Assembly (NCBI RefSeq): GCF_011602365.1
Contig: NZ_JAAONZ010000007.1
Location: 124,001 to 188,000 of the forward strand
Length of the DNA: 64,000 nucleotides
Direction: 5' to 3'
DNA from: Pseudomaricurvus hydrocarbonicus
Lineage (GTDB): Bacteria > Pseudomonadota > Gammaproteobacteria > Pseudomonadales > Cellvibrionaceae
Made by a program: the position numbers and the translations under genes. Below are positions 18,214 to 27,260 of the stretch, one piece after another. Each line of letters starts with the position of its first letter. The stretch's first letter is position 1. The notes under the pieces are model-generated. The model made no database searches. It saw nothing but the letters and a program-made list of their open reading frames with translations, and was not told where the DNA came from.

Positions 18214-21200
18214 TCAGCCGTCACTGGCACTAGGTGATTTAACGTCAAGTATTTGCTGCAAAGCAGCTTTTGCTTCATCCAGGCTGGACTTCAGTATCTT
18301 GATGACTGGTTCTGCAGCGTTGAGCTGATTGTCATGCGCCAGTTGTTCAAGCTTGGCAGCGGCTGCAGCAGCAGTCTCTGCGCCTACGACATTGGCAGAA
18401 CTTTTCAATGTGTGGGCTGCTCTTCTCAATTCGGTTGCCTGTTGATGTTGCAGGGAGGTCTCAATCGTCTGCAGAAGTTCCGGGTACTGTTGGAGGAACA
18501 TCTCGATTAACTCGTGCAGAAGCTCTCTGTCACCTTCCAGATTTTTAAGTGCACTTTTGATATCCAGGCAAGGGGGCCCGGAATGTTTCGCAGACGTCGG
18601 GGAGGGGAGACTTTGATCCGATGCAGCGTCAGATAACTCGGGTGCACTTTTGGGGCTCTCTGGCACGTCGTATTTAGTCGCTTCAGCTTCTTTGTCTGTT
18701 GTTGTGCCGGCTTTGGACGCTGCTGCCGTAGCTGCTGGTGTTGTTTCAACCGTTTGATACAACTCGGCAGCCCGGAAAGGTTTGGAAACATAGCTGTCCA
18801 TTCCCGCATTCATACAGCGATTACGATCTTCGGTGGTTGCGCTTGCGGTCATGGCCACAATGGGAATGTGTCTCCCGGACGAGGTTTCCAATTCACGAAT
18901 TTTTCGCGTTGCTGTCAGGCCATCCATGACCGGCATCTGTACATCCATGAGTATCAGATCAAAAACGTTGTTCTGTACAGCGGCAAGTGCCTCTTCTCCA
19001 TTCTCGGCTAAGGTGACTTTATGACCTCGCTTGACCAGCAGATCGGTGGCGACCTTCTGATTGACGAAGCCGTCTTCGACCAGCAAAACATTTCTGATCG
19101 GAATTTCGGCGGAAGGTTGATCCTCAGAGGTTTTTGCATCTTCGGCCGTCGCAACCCCTAAAGCATTGGTGATGGCAACCAGAAGCTCGGAGTGTTTGAC
19201 TGGCTTTAACAAGGTCTTGCAGATATGAAGTTTCTGTAATAGCCGATCATCGTCAAAGAATTCGGCCGAAGAGAGTATTAATATCTGCATGGTGGTGTGA
19301 AAAGGCTCCTTACTTATTTTTTCCGCAAGTTCGAAACCATCCATGCCCGGCATCATTACGTCCAGTACAGCCAGAGCGTATTTGATGCCCCGTTGTTTGG
19401 AGCGATTAAGGGTGTCAATCGCGTCAGGCCCACTCTGGGCTGTGGTTACCACCATTCCCCAACTTGACATCATCTCTTCCAGGATCATTCGGTTGGTGCT
19501 GTTGTCATCGACAACCAGTACCTGTGTGCCTCGCAGTTCGATGGGGGAGACAGCGGGTTTGGCTGGCTCACCTGACAGGTTAAAGTCGGCGCTAAAAGAA
19601 AAGGTGCTGCCTTTGCCTGGCTCACTTGACACGTTTAATTCTCCGCCCATCATCGTAACGAGTTGAGAGGCTATGGTCAGTCCCAATCCGGTGCCACCAA
19701 ATTGACGGGTGGTTGAAGAGTCGGCTTGACCAAACGCTTTAAAAATTTTCTGTATTTGCTCGTCGGATATTCCAATACCGGTGTCGCGAACTTCAAATGC
19801 GACACGAATTTTTCTGCTGTCAATGGATTCGAGTTTCAAGTCGACTACGATTTCGCCATCCTGGGTGAATTTAATGGCATTACCCACTAAGTTCACAACG
19901 ACTTGCCTCAGTCGGACGGGATCGCCAATGACATTGTTCGGCACTTCTGGTGGTATATGAAATGCCAGCTCCAGGTGTTTATCATTGGCACGCATGGCCA
20001 GGGCTTGCAAGGTATCTCCGAGAATGTCACTTAAATTGAAAGGGGTTTCTTCGAGGTCGAGCTTGCCGGCTTCAATTTTAGAAATGTCCAGAATGTCGTT
20101 GATCAGGCTCAGTAGTGTGTCAGCAGACTTCAGGATGATTGACACATACTCCGCCTGCTGATCCCCAAGCTTGGTGCCTTTGAGCAGTTCTGCAACCCCG
20201 ATGACGCCATTTAAAGGGGTACGTATTTCGTGACTCATGGTGGAGAGGAACTGGCTTTTGGCATCGGTCATGATAACCAGCTGTTCATTGGCTTTTTCCA
20301 GCTCGCTGGATTTTATTTGCAGCTGTTTGTTAATTCGATTTTTACTTCGATAACTGCGGAAGATAAAGGCAATCGATGTAAGTACGACAAGCAGGGCGAC
20401 CGCTGCGGACCCCAGGATGACCTTTTGATTCTCTATGGTGCTCACTTGTTTTTGCAGGATCAGGTTTTTTTCTTGAATCAAACGTTCCTGTTCGTTAATT
20501 TCCTGTTGGTGTCGTTCCAGCAGGGAGATGTTTTGATTGATTTTTTGTGAATAAGCTTCAATAGCAGCTTCTTTTTCAGCTAAAATACTTTCTTTTTCTC
20601 TTAGTGTGGCTACGTTATCCAGAAGTTTCTTTTCGCTCTGAGCTAGAATCATTTGAGTGTTGTTGAATTTTTCTTCGAGCGAGTTAAGTTCATCTTCCAG
20701 GCTCTTAAGCTCGGCTTCTTTGATTGAAAATTGTTTACTCTGGGCAATGATTTTCTGATTTTGTTCGGCCAGTAGTTTCTGTTGATTTTCCAGATCCTGT
20801 TGTTGTTGGAGGGCAAGGTTTCTCGCACGAGCCAGCTCTTCTTCGGTTTCTTTATAGATAAGTGCGGTGTCTAGTTCGGTTCCGCCAAACAGTAAAATTT
20901 CTTTTGACAGTTTTAGTCCTGCATAAATGATATTACTGCGATTGACTTCGAAGGAGAGTATGTTGTCAGCTGGATGGGTGAAGTTGATCATCACATTGCG
21001 CTGGTCTTCACTGCCATCTGAAACAATCATTGTATGACTGCCGTGCAATCGCTTGACGATCCTGTTCAAATTGAGGTTTTGAGATTTGGCCAGTACTAAA
21101 ATTTGCGCATCTTTGGCTTCAATGAGCGATCTGTAATACACGACCACGACAGGCTTGCCACGCACTCTGAGTTTCGGTAATTCTTTTTGCAAAACTCTAA

Positions 21201-21414
21201 GAAGAGGCCTGTCTCGACCGTATTGGCCGATAATGAACTGATCAAGGGTGTCCTCTTGTGGCCATGTGGTGTGATTTAGAATGGCCTCAAGGAAGGCTGC
21301 CTTACCTTCATCTGGTGTCACTGAAAGAGCGCCGTGAGAAAGGCACAGCGCGAACACCAAAAAACAGTAAGGCAATATACGAGATGATCGTGTGAATAAC
21401 TTTAGTCGGCACAT
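18214..21414 (-). CDS. YfiR-domain hybrid sensor histidine kinase with two REC domains and HPt
   Basis: 1066-aa membrane sensor. Signal peptide about 1-31; periplasmic YfiR-like (DUF4154) domain about 34-180; long coiled coil about 185-330; one membrane segment about 334-352. HisKA with SHEIRTPLNG follows (H395), then HATPase with the N, G1 (DTGIGI) and G2 (GGTGLGL) boxes about 498-610. REC1 is at 630-752 (D685) and REC2 at 774-890 (D824). A low-complexity linker leads to an HPt domain with AAHTLKSSANVVG (H1001). All phospho-acceptor residues are present, so a full His-Asp-His relay can operate. YfiR domains sense the periplasm in other systems. The next gene, same strand, is the REC-glutamate dehydrogenase. 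Confidence 0.92.
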   Translation of the reverse strand: MCRLKLFTRSSRILPYCFLVFALCLSHGALSVTPDEGKAAFLEAILNHTTWPQEDTLDQFIIGQYGRDRPLLRVLQKELPKLRVRGKPVVVVYYRSLIEAKDAQILVLAKSQNLNLNRIVKRLHGSHTMIVSDGSEDQRNVMINFTHPADNILSFEVNRSNIIYAGLKLSKEILLFGGTELDTALIYKETEEELARARNLALQQQQDLENQQKLLAEQNQKIIAQSKQFSIKEAELKSLEDELNSLEEKFNNTQMILAQSEKKLLDNVATLREKESILAEKEAAIEAYSQKINQNISLLERHQQEINEQERLIQEKNLILQKQVSTIENQKVILGSAAVALLVVLTSIAFIFRSYRSKNRINKQLQIKSSELEKANEQLVIMTDAKSQFLSTMSHEIRTPLNGVIGVAELLKGTKLGDQQAEYVSIILKSADTLLSLINDILDISKIEAGKLDLEETPFNLSDILGDTLQALAMRANDKHLELAFHIPPEVPNNVIGDPVRLRQVVVNLVGNAIKFTQDGEIVVDLKLESIDSRKIRVAFEVRDTGIGISDEQIQKIFKAFGQADSSTTRQFGGTGLGLTIASQLVTMMGGELNVSSEPGKGSTFSFSADFNLSGEPAKPAVSPIELRGTQVLVVDDNSTNRMILEEMMSSWGMVVTTAQSGPDAIDTLNRSKQRGIKYALAVLDVMMPGMDGFELAEKISKEPFHTTMQILILSSAEFFDDDRLLQKLHICKTLLKPVKHSELLVAITNALGVATAEDAKTSEDQPSAEIPIRNVLLVEDGFVNQKVATDLLVKRGHKVTLAENGEEALAAVQNNVFDLILMDVQMPVMDGLTATRKIRELETSSGRHIPIVAMTASATTEDRNRCMNAGMDSYVSKPFRAAELYQTVETTPAATAAASKAGTTTDKEAEATKYDVPESPKSAPELSDAASDQSLPSPTSAKHSGPPCLDIKSALKNLEGDRELLHELIEMFLQQYPELLQTIETSLQHQQATELRRAAHTLKSSANVVGAETAAAAAAKLEQLAHDNQLNAAEPVIKILKSSLDEAKAALQQILDVKSPSASDG

Positions 21415-22022
21415 TTGAACTCAGGGAGCTAAATAAGAGGGGGCTGAGTAAGTCGGCTCGACACCCTCTTGTTAGTGCCAATCTCCATGCCATGTTTAAT
21501 ACTTAGATAATAGCACAAGCCGAAAATATACTGGGGACATATACTCATGACAGTTTATCCCTTGATTAAGGAAGGTTTTATGGGGCTGGCGGTGTCGCTC
21601 TGCGGGTGGTGACGGCATAAAGGCCGTGTAATTGAAGCGGCGTGATTTGATTTTTTTGATAGCGCAGCTCTTGCGCGCTTTGAGGGTTGTTTCTTGCCTT
21701 GTGTCATCCAGCAATGTTTAACCGGTGCTCTGGGTGGCTGTGATTACCCTATACAGCACTTAAAACAGTCAGTTTTTTTCTGTGATTGTTCAGGGTGTTG
21801 CTCTTTGTGAGTAATAGAAATAAATTTCAAACTTCTTAATGTATTTAGGAATATAGAGAGAGGGATCGGACGGTTTTTATCGTGGAGCAGGCTCCATACT
21901 GTTTATAGGTAGCTTAGAATATCAGTGCCGATTCGCGGTTATAGCCTGGTTCGGTACTTAGGTACTTAGGTACTTAGGTACTTAGGTACTTAGGTGATTA
22001 GGTACTTCGACGTTAACCAGGC
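21415..22022. other. Intergenic region upstream of the kinase
   Basis: About 600 bases with no supported gene. It should contain the promoter for the kinase/REC-glutamate dehydrogenase unit; no clear operator was recognised. It includes the 8-bp tandem repeat described separately at its distal end, just after the MFS stop codon. Confidence 0.45.
21953..22008. repeat. 8-bp tandem repeat GGTACTTA x7
   Basis: Five perfect GGTACTTA units (21953-21992), then GGTGATTA and GGTACTTC, each one 8 bases long. The array ends 14 bases from the MFS stop codon. Each unit has no internal spacer, so it is a simple satellite, not a CRISPR. Confidence 0.95.
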
Positions 22023-23384
22023 TCAAGTAACCGCAGTTGTCGTCTGTCTAAGTCCAGACGCACTGATTCCCGCTGTGACCAATGCTATAACACCTGCAAC
22101 AATAGCGGGCGTAGGACCAGTGCCAAGTCCCATGGCCAGAAGGGCTGCCACCAGTGTTGCACCGAACGCCATGGCCAGCATTCGGGTGGTGGTGAACAAG
22201 CTGCCCGCGGCGGCGGCTCTTGCTCTGGGAGCGGAGCCCACCAGAAAGCGGGCATTGGGCGAAAAGAATAAGCCAAAACCGGCACCGCAAAACCACAGTC
22301 GCCAGGCAACATCAAAGTGACTGGGGCTGGTGTCCGGTAACAGGGCCACCGCAGCCATACCGATTGAGGCCATGAGTAGCCCCAGGGTACACAGCAACGG
22401 TACTGCGATGCGATCCGACAAGAGCCCCGCCAGAGGGGCAAACATCAGGCTGGCCACCGCGTACGCGGCCATCATGCCGCCGATTTCACCGACGGAGAAG
22501 CCGTAACCGTGTTGTAACCGGAAAGGCATGCTCAACATCATGATCATGGACGCAATGGTGCCGAGGAACGTGGCCAGGGTTGTGAGGCCAAGGTCAGATC
22601 GGGCAAGCAAATCCACTGGCAAAACCGGTTGCGCTTCGGCTTTTTCGTGGCGAACCAGAAACCAGGCCGACACTCCGGCAGCGACCATCACGGCCAAAGA
22701 GGTGAGCAGATAGTTTGTGTGAACGGTGCCTTCCAGGCCGGCAATCAGCAGGCCAAAGGTCAGGCTGCACATGGCGGCACCCCGCAGGTCGAATGGGTGC
22801 TCATGAGGCACGGGATCCGGCAGCGCACGGCTGAACATCAGTGAAATAATCGACAGGGGAACGACAGCCACAAAGGCCCATTGCCAATCGGTGTACGCGG
22901 CAATCAGCCCGCCCAACACAGGAGCCAGTGCGGTACCGCTGGCATTGAAGATGGTGTTCAAAGCCAGACCGCTGCCCAAACGTTGTGGGGGATATACCTG
23001 GCGCAACATGGCGACGGCTACCGACATGGCCGCAGCTGCCGCCAGCGATTGCAGTGCCCGTACCAGAATCAGCGCCGGCAGGCTGTCTACCAACAAGCAC
23101 AGTCCACCAGCCAAAGCGTGCAGGACAAACCCTGCCTGATACATTCGCCGATAACCAATTCGGTCTCCCACCGCGGACAACGGCAATAGGGTCATGGCCA
23201 AAATAAGTTGATACACCGTGACGACGAGAAGCGTTGCCGATCCCTCTACCTCCAGTGCTGTGGCGATGGTAGGGAGCACTACACTGCTGATAGTAGCGTC
23301 AATCATTAACATCAAGGCGCCAATTGATAATGAAATCACCGCTAAAATACGGCGACGGAGAGGCAATCCTTGAGGTTCAGTCAT
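22023..23384 (-). CDS. MFS transporter, DHA2-like drug/compound exporter
   Basis: About 453-aa integral membrane protein with around 14 hydrophobic segments, consistent with the DHA2 (14-helix) branch of the major facilitator superfamily. A loop motif resembling the A motif (AVGDRIGYRRMY) lies after the second helix, with the second-half loop LLSDRI later. Such proteins are proton-driven exporters of drugs or toxic organics. The start is uncertain between ATG 23384 and GTG 23390; neither has a strong ribosome site. It lies upstream of two SDR genes on the same strand, separated by 317 bases. Substrate unknown. Confidence 0.85.
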   Translation of the reverse strand: MTEPQGLPLRRRILAVISLSIGALMLMIDATISSVVLPTIATALEVEGSATLLVVTVYQLILAMTLLPLSAVGDRIGYRRMYQAGFVLHALAGGLCLLVDSLPALILVRALQSLAAAAAMSVAVAMLRQVYPPQRLGSGLALNTIFNASGTALAPVLGGLIAAYTDWQWAFVAVVPLSIISLMFSRALPDPVPHEHPFDLRGAAMCSLTFGLLIAGLEGTVHTNYLLTSLAVMVAAGVSAWFLVRHEKAEAQPVLPVDLLARSDLGLTTLATFLGTIASMIMMLSMPFRLQHGYGFSVGEIGGMMAAYAVASLMFAPLAGLLSDRIAVPLLCTLGLLMASIGMAAVALLPDTSPSHFDVAWRLWFCGAGFGLFFSPNARFLVGSAPRARAAAAGSLFTTTRMLAMAFGATLVAALLAMGLGTGPTPAIVAGVIALVTAGISASGLRQTTTAVT

Positions 23385-23390
23385 GTGCAC

Positions 23391-23701
23391 ACAGTAATAA
23401 AATGAAGGGCGGGCGGCAGGGCAACAGAATCCGTGAGAGTCCTGAGCTACGTTTTTTGGTCATCGCCAAAGCGCCAAAGTATACATAGCCTGCGAGAAGA
23501 TTGTCCATAAACTGTCCGTCAGGTTGGGCAAGGCATGTTATACACTGCGGCACAACTTACGATGGTTGCCAGTGACGGCCGTTTCGAGCTGGATTGCAGC
23601 CTTTTACAAACAATGAAACTTATGATTGTTTTTCCATAATCGCAGCGACAACATCGAGACCGCCGTGGTTATTAAGAGCTGCAATAAAGTCTGTAGCTGT
23701 C
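23391..23701. other. Intergenic region, nothing recognised
   Basis: About 310 bases between the MFS start and the end of the next leftward SDR gene. It presumably contains the MFS promoter. No repeat, RNA gene or convincing operator was seen. Confidence 0.4.
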
Positions 23702-24571
23702 TCAGGCCATGGCTTTGGCAATCAATTGCTCACTGACTTCCCATAAGCGTTCAACCAACGCTGCATCATCCACCAGCGGATTTGGTGTGCGTGGTTTGCG
23801 CTCGTAAAAATAGCCACCATTGCTATTGCCGGGTTCCTCATCGGTCGCCAGCCAGATTAAGGTGTCGGCACCCTGCTCAGGGGTCAGCTTGTCCATATCG
23901 CGGTAACGCTCTTGCACCGACGCATCCGTATGAGAGAAAAAATTGGAGCCTACAGTGCCCGGATGAAAGGCATGAGCAACGATGCCATCGGCTTGCAGGC
24001 GTTTGGCTAAGGCGCGCGCAAACAAAACATTGGCCAGTTTACCGCTGCAATAGGCAAGGCCATTGCTGTAAGTCTCAAAGGTCTGCAGGTCATCCAGGTT
24101 CATGCCCGGAATCATTTCACTGCCATCTGAGGAGGTGTTCAGGATGCGGACACTGCCTTTGGGCGCATCTTTTGCCGCACGTCGCAGTAGAGGCAGTAAA
24201 CGTGTGGTGAGTAAAAAAGGACCCAAGTGGTTGCCGGCAAAATTTTCTTCCAGACCCTCTGGGGTGATGACCTTTTGACTGGCCATGCCGCCGGCGTTGT
24301 TGATTAACACATCCACTCGGTCCGTCAGATTCGCAATTTCGTCCACCAATCTGGCCGCGTCCGCCATGAGCGCGAGATCCGCCTGCAGCATGTTGACCTG
24401 GTCGCTGCTGGATACGGAACGAATCTCTTGTTCCGCCGCTGCGGTTCGTTGCGGGTTGCGGCCAATGGCAATGATTCGCCAGCCTTGAGCTGCCAGGGCC
24501 TTTGCTGCCGCCAAACCGATACCCGCACTGGCACCAGTGACTACTGCTACCCGTTGAAAACTCGTGTTCAT
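23702..24571 (-). CDS. SDR family oxidoreductase (retinol dehydrogenase-like)
   Basis: 289-aa extended-type classical SDR with TGASAGIG (about 13-20), NNAGG (about 91-95), a serine in LNTSSDGS and the YxxxK motif YCSGKLAN. The insertion around RLLPLLRRAAKDAPKG and the C-terminal extension resemble retinol dehydrogenase/WW-domain oxidoreductase-like SDRs. NAD(P)-dependent oxidation or reduction of an alcohol or ketone is expected; substrate unknown. The AGGAG ribosome site lies 8-10 bases upstream. It follows another SDR on the same strand (gap 84 bases), so the two are probably cotranscribed. Confidence 0.85.
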   Translation of the reverse strand: MNTSFQRVAVVTGASAGIGLAAAKALAAQGWRIIAIGRNPQRTAAAEQEIRSVSSSDQVNMLQADLALMADAARLVDEIANLTDRVDVLINNAGGMASQKVITPEGLEENFAGNHLGPFLLTTRLLPLLRRAAKDAPKGSVRILNTSSDGSEMIPGMNLDDLQTFETYSNGLAYCSGKLANVLFARALAKRLQADGIVAHAFHPGTVGSNFFSHTDASVQERYRDMDKLTPEQGADTLIWLATDEEPGNSNGGYFYERKPRTPNPLVDDAALVERLWEVSEQLIAKAMA

Positions 24572-24655
24572 AGTTTAAATCTCCTGACTGTTATCGCTGG
24601 TGTTATTGTTATTTTTCTGGTGGTTTTCATTGGCGGGCCCCGTCAATTTGATGAG

Positions 24656-25447
24656 TCAGCCGGTCGGTTTCATACTTTTCGCCATGGCCATTAAGGCGTC
24701 TCTACGCGGTAAAGAAAGCAGCCTATCAAAGGTTTTTTGATAGTGCTCACTGGGAATGTAGACCGGTCCGTTTTGTATGTTTTCAAATGCCAGGCGGGCA
24801 ACGTCTGCTGGCGACATCAAATGTTGCAGGGTTTTCGGGTCTATGCCCTGCAAAGCCGGGGCCTCGGTGTCCGTGGCACCGGGGCACAGGGTTAACACGT
24901 CAATGTTATCGTCGCGCAGCTCTGCCCACAGACCCTCTCCCAAATTGATCACAAAGCCTTTGGTGGCGGAGTAGGCGCTGGAGTAAGGGCAACCCATTAA
25001 GCCTTCGACGGAGCTGGTTAAAATGATGCCGCCTTTGCCACGATGCCTCAACCGGTCAATAAAACCATGGGTCAGCTGCATGGGGCTATGACAGTTAACG
25101 TTCAACATGTCAGTCATGACACCAGCTTCGACCTGAGTGTACTCGCCTTTAATGCCAAAGCCGGCATTACTGATAACCAGGCCAACGTCCAGGGTCGCTG
25201 TGGCCTCCAGAATTTTCCGGGCTGCGGTGGTGTCAGATAGATCGATGGGACAAATCGTTACCTGTATCCCGCAGGTTTCTTGCAGGCGGGCGGCCAGTGC
25301 CGTCAGACGCTCCAACCGGCGAGCGACTAATACCAAATCCAGCCCCCGCGCAGCCAGCAGTTCAGCGAATGCCTGCCCGATGCCTGATGAGGCCCCGGTC
25401 ACCAGTGCGACGGGACCATACTGATGTTTTAAGTCAATGCGTTGCAT
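24656..25447 (-). CDS. SDR family NAD(P)-dependent oxidoreductase
   Basis: 263-aa short-chain dehydrogenase of the DltE/YqjQ-like branch. It has TGASSGIG near residue 18, ISNAGFG near 91 (serine replaces the first asparagine of NNAG), an active-site serine in LTSSVEG and YSATKGF with catalytic Tyr and Lys. The AELRDDNIDVLTLCPG segment is typical of the branch. Substrate unknown. It is the first gene of a leftward pair with the SDR at 23702-24571, and is divergent from the MaoC-like dehydratase gene. Confidence 0.85.
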   Translation of the reverse strand: MQRIDLKHQYGPVALVTGASSGIGQAFAELLAARGLDLVLVARRLERLTALAARLQETCGIQVTICPIDLSDTTAARKILEATATLDVGLVISNAGFGIKGEYTQVEAGVMTDMLNVNCHSPMQLTHGFIDRLRHRGKGGIILTSSVEGLMGCPYSSAYSATKGFVINLGEGLWAELRDDNIDVLTLCPGATDTEAPALQGIDPKTLQHLMSPADVARLAFENIQNGPVYIPSEHYQKTFDRLLSLPRRDALMAMAKSMKPTG

Positions 25448-25833
25448 TATGTTTTTCTCATTGATTGATGCTTGAAGGCTGTGGACACTCAGAGAGTATC
25501 AAAAATCCCGCGCTCTACGCGCTCTAAATGACGGCAAGACCAGCGATCAACATTAATGTCCCGCTCAAAACACCTCCGTTACTCAGGTGAGGTTCCCGGG
25601 TAAACCCATGGGCTTTGGCGTCGGTGATTCTGTGCGGTGATGAAAATACGACTCTCCGAATCTTAAATTTGTACGGACAACACTTAAGACAACAATGTTG
25701 TTCAGTAGATGAGATCCTGCTAAGCTACGAACCTGATAATAAGCCAAAAATAAGGCGAGGCTGGGTTGCGCGCTTGGTGCTACTCGCTTGCTGGGGCCGC
25801 TGAGTCAGTGGCTATATTCGACTGGAGTTACAC
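25448..25833. promoter_or_regulatory. Divergent region with candidate operators before the MaoC-like gene
   Basis: About 390 bases between a leftward SDR and the rightward dehydratase. It holds TTGTACGGACAA (25669-25680), identical to the palindrome found twice in the GntR/Rieske divergent region at 42 kb. Just after it lies ACAACA-A-TGTTGT (25689-25701), whose sequence and one-base spacer recur at 29718-29730. Both are candidate operators for cluster B. Confidence 0.6.
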
Positions 25834-27000
25834 ATGAATGACAAGATATTAGATTGCTCAGATCTTGAGAGCTATATGGGCAAACCCATTGCGCCTGCGC
25901 GGATGAAGGAGCCACTGCACAACAATGACATCCGTCGCTGGGTACAGGCGATGCACTACGCGAATCTGTTGCACTATGATCATGACTTCGCGAAAGAAGG
26001 TCGATACGGTCGTTTGGTGGCACCTCAATCTTTTGCTGTGGCTGCAGATGATGGTCACGGAGCGGGTCCTGCCTGTGTCGGACGTATTCCAGATTCGCAT
26101 CTGATCTTTGGCGGGGACGAGTGGTGGTTTTATGGCCCCAAAATTTTTGGTGGCGACATGATCACCAACGAAAAAGTGCCATATGACTTTTCCGTAAAAG
26201 ACACAAAATTTGCCGGTCCCACTTGTTTTCAGCGTGGTGACAACAACTACTACAACCAGGATGGCGACCTGATTGCCAAGCAGCGCTCTACCGCCATCCG
26301 TTACCGGGCAGATCTGGCCCTGGAAATGGGCTCCATTGCCGGTGATGAGAACGACCCGGTTTGGAGCGATGAAGACCTGGCCGATCTGCAAGAGAAAAAG
26401 TTCGAATTCATCAAGATGATGCACGACCTGGGGCACGGCAAGCGCTACTGGGATGATATTAACGTCGGGGATGAGTTACCCGTGCGCATTATCGGGCCGC
26501 ACAGTGTCGCCAGTTTCGCGACCGAGTGGCGTGCTTACCTGTTTACCATCTGGGGCGGCACCCACCGTCCAGGCCTGGACATGGAAGCTCTGGGGTTCAC
26601 CAAAGAGATGGCGGGTCACGAAAACGATCCGGTGATGGAGCGTGAAAACCCTGAGTTGACTGACGGCGCCTACTTTGGTCCGTCACGCGGTCACCTGTTT
26701 CCGCGCTATGCCCGAATGATTGGCATGCCGCGTGGCTACGGTTACGGTGCTTCCATGGGCGCCTGGATTCTGGATTACATGGCTGGCTGGGCGGGTGAAT
26801 GGGGACAGGTTGTACACTGCAACTCGGCTTATCGTGGGCCTGCCTTTACCGGTGATGCCACCTTCCTGACGGCCAGTGTTGTCGATAAAATGGTCGATGA
26901 AGAAGGTCGTAATATTGTGCAGCTGGATTGCAAAATGAAGAATCAGTTGGGTGTTACCATGGCGACGGCTAAAGCAGAAGTTGAATTGCCCAAGAAGTAA
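25834..27000 (+). CDS. MaoC-like/FAS1-like acyl dehydratase
   Basis: 388-aa protein with an N-terminal FAS1-like/MaoC_dehydrat_N hot-dog domain and a C-terminal MaoC-like half, about twice the size of a single hot-dog unit. It should hydrate or dehydrate an enoyl-CoA/3-hydroxyacyl-CoA. The N-terminal region (RMKEPLHNNDIRRWVQAMHY, LVAPQSFAV) and the stretch near IGPHSVASFATEW are typical of such acyl dehydratases. The next gene, 260 bases on, is an SDR of the hydroxyacyl-CoA dehydrogenase type, so the two could carry out consecutive hydration and oxidation. A copy of the repeated TTGTACGGACAA palindrome lies 150 bases upstream. Substrate unknown. Confidence 0.8.
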   Translation: MNDKILDCSDLESYMGKPIAPARMKEPLHNNDIRRWVQAMHYANLLHYDHDFAKEGRYGRLVAPQSFAVAADDGHGAGPACVGRIPDSHLIFGGDEWWFYGPKIFGGDMITNEKVPYDFSVKDTKFAGPTCFQRGDNNYYNQDGDLIAKQRSTAIRYRADLALEMGSIAGDENDPVWSDEDLADLQEKKFEFIKMMHDLGHGKRYWDDINVGDELPVRIIGPHSVASFATEWRAYLFTIWGGTHRPGLDMEALGFTKEMAGHENDPVMERENPELTDGAYFGPSRGHLFPRYARMIGMPRGYGYGASMGAWILDYMAGWAGEWGQVVHCNSAYRGPAFTGDATFLTASVVDKMVDEEGRNIVQLDCKMKNQLGVTMATAKAEVELPKK

Positions 27001-27260
27001 GTTCGACAGTTCAGGCCCTCCCATGCCAAGCATTGGGGGGCCGATCTCCAAACAGACGGCCTGCCTCAAGGGGGCCACCCCAGGCTGTGCGTTCCTGTTT
27101 CAGCATCATGCGGCTCAAACGCCGGCCCCTCCTGTTGATGCTCATTGTTTTAAATACAGAAAACAGTTTCACATCCGGTTTGAAATCAAACGCCAAAAAC
27201 GTTTAACCGGGTTCCTTTAAAAATTCATTGCTAGCGGAGACGCTAACGGGGAGAACATCA

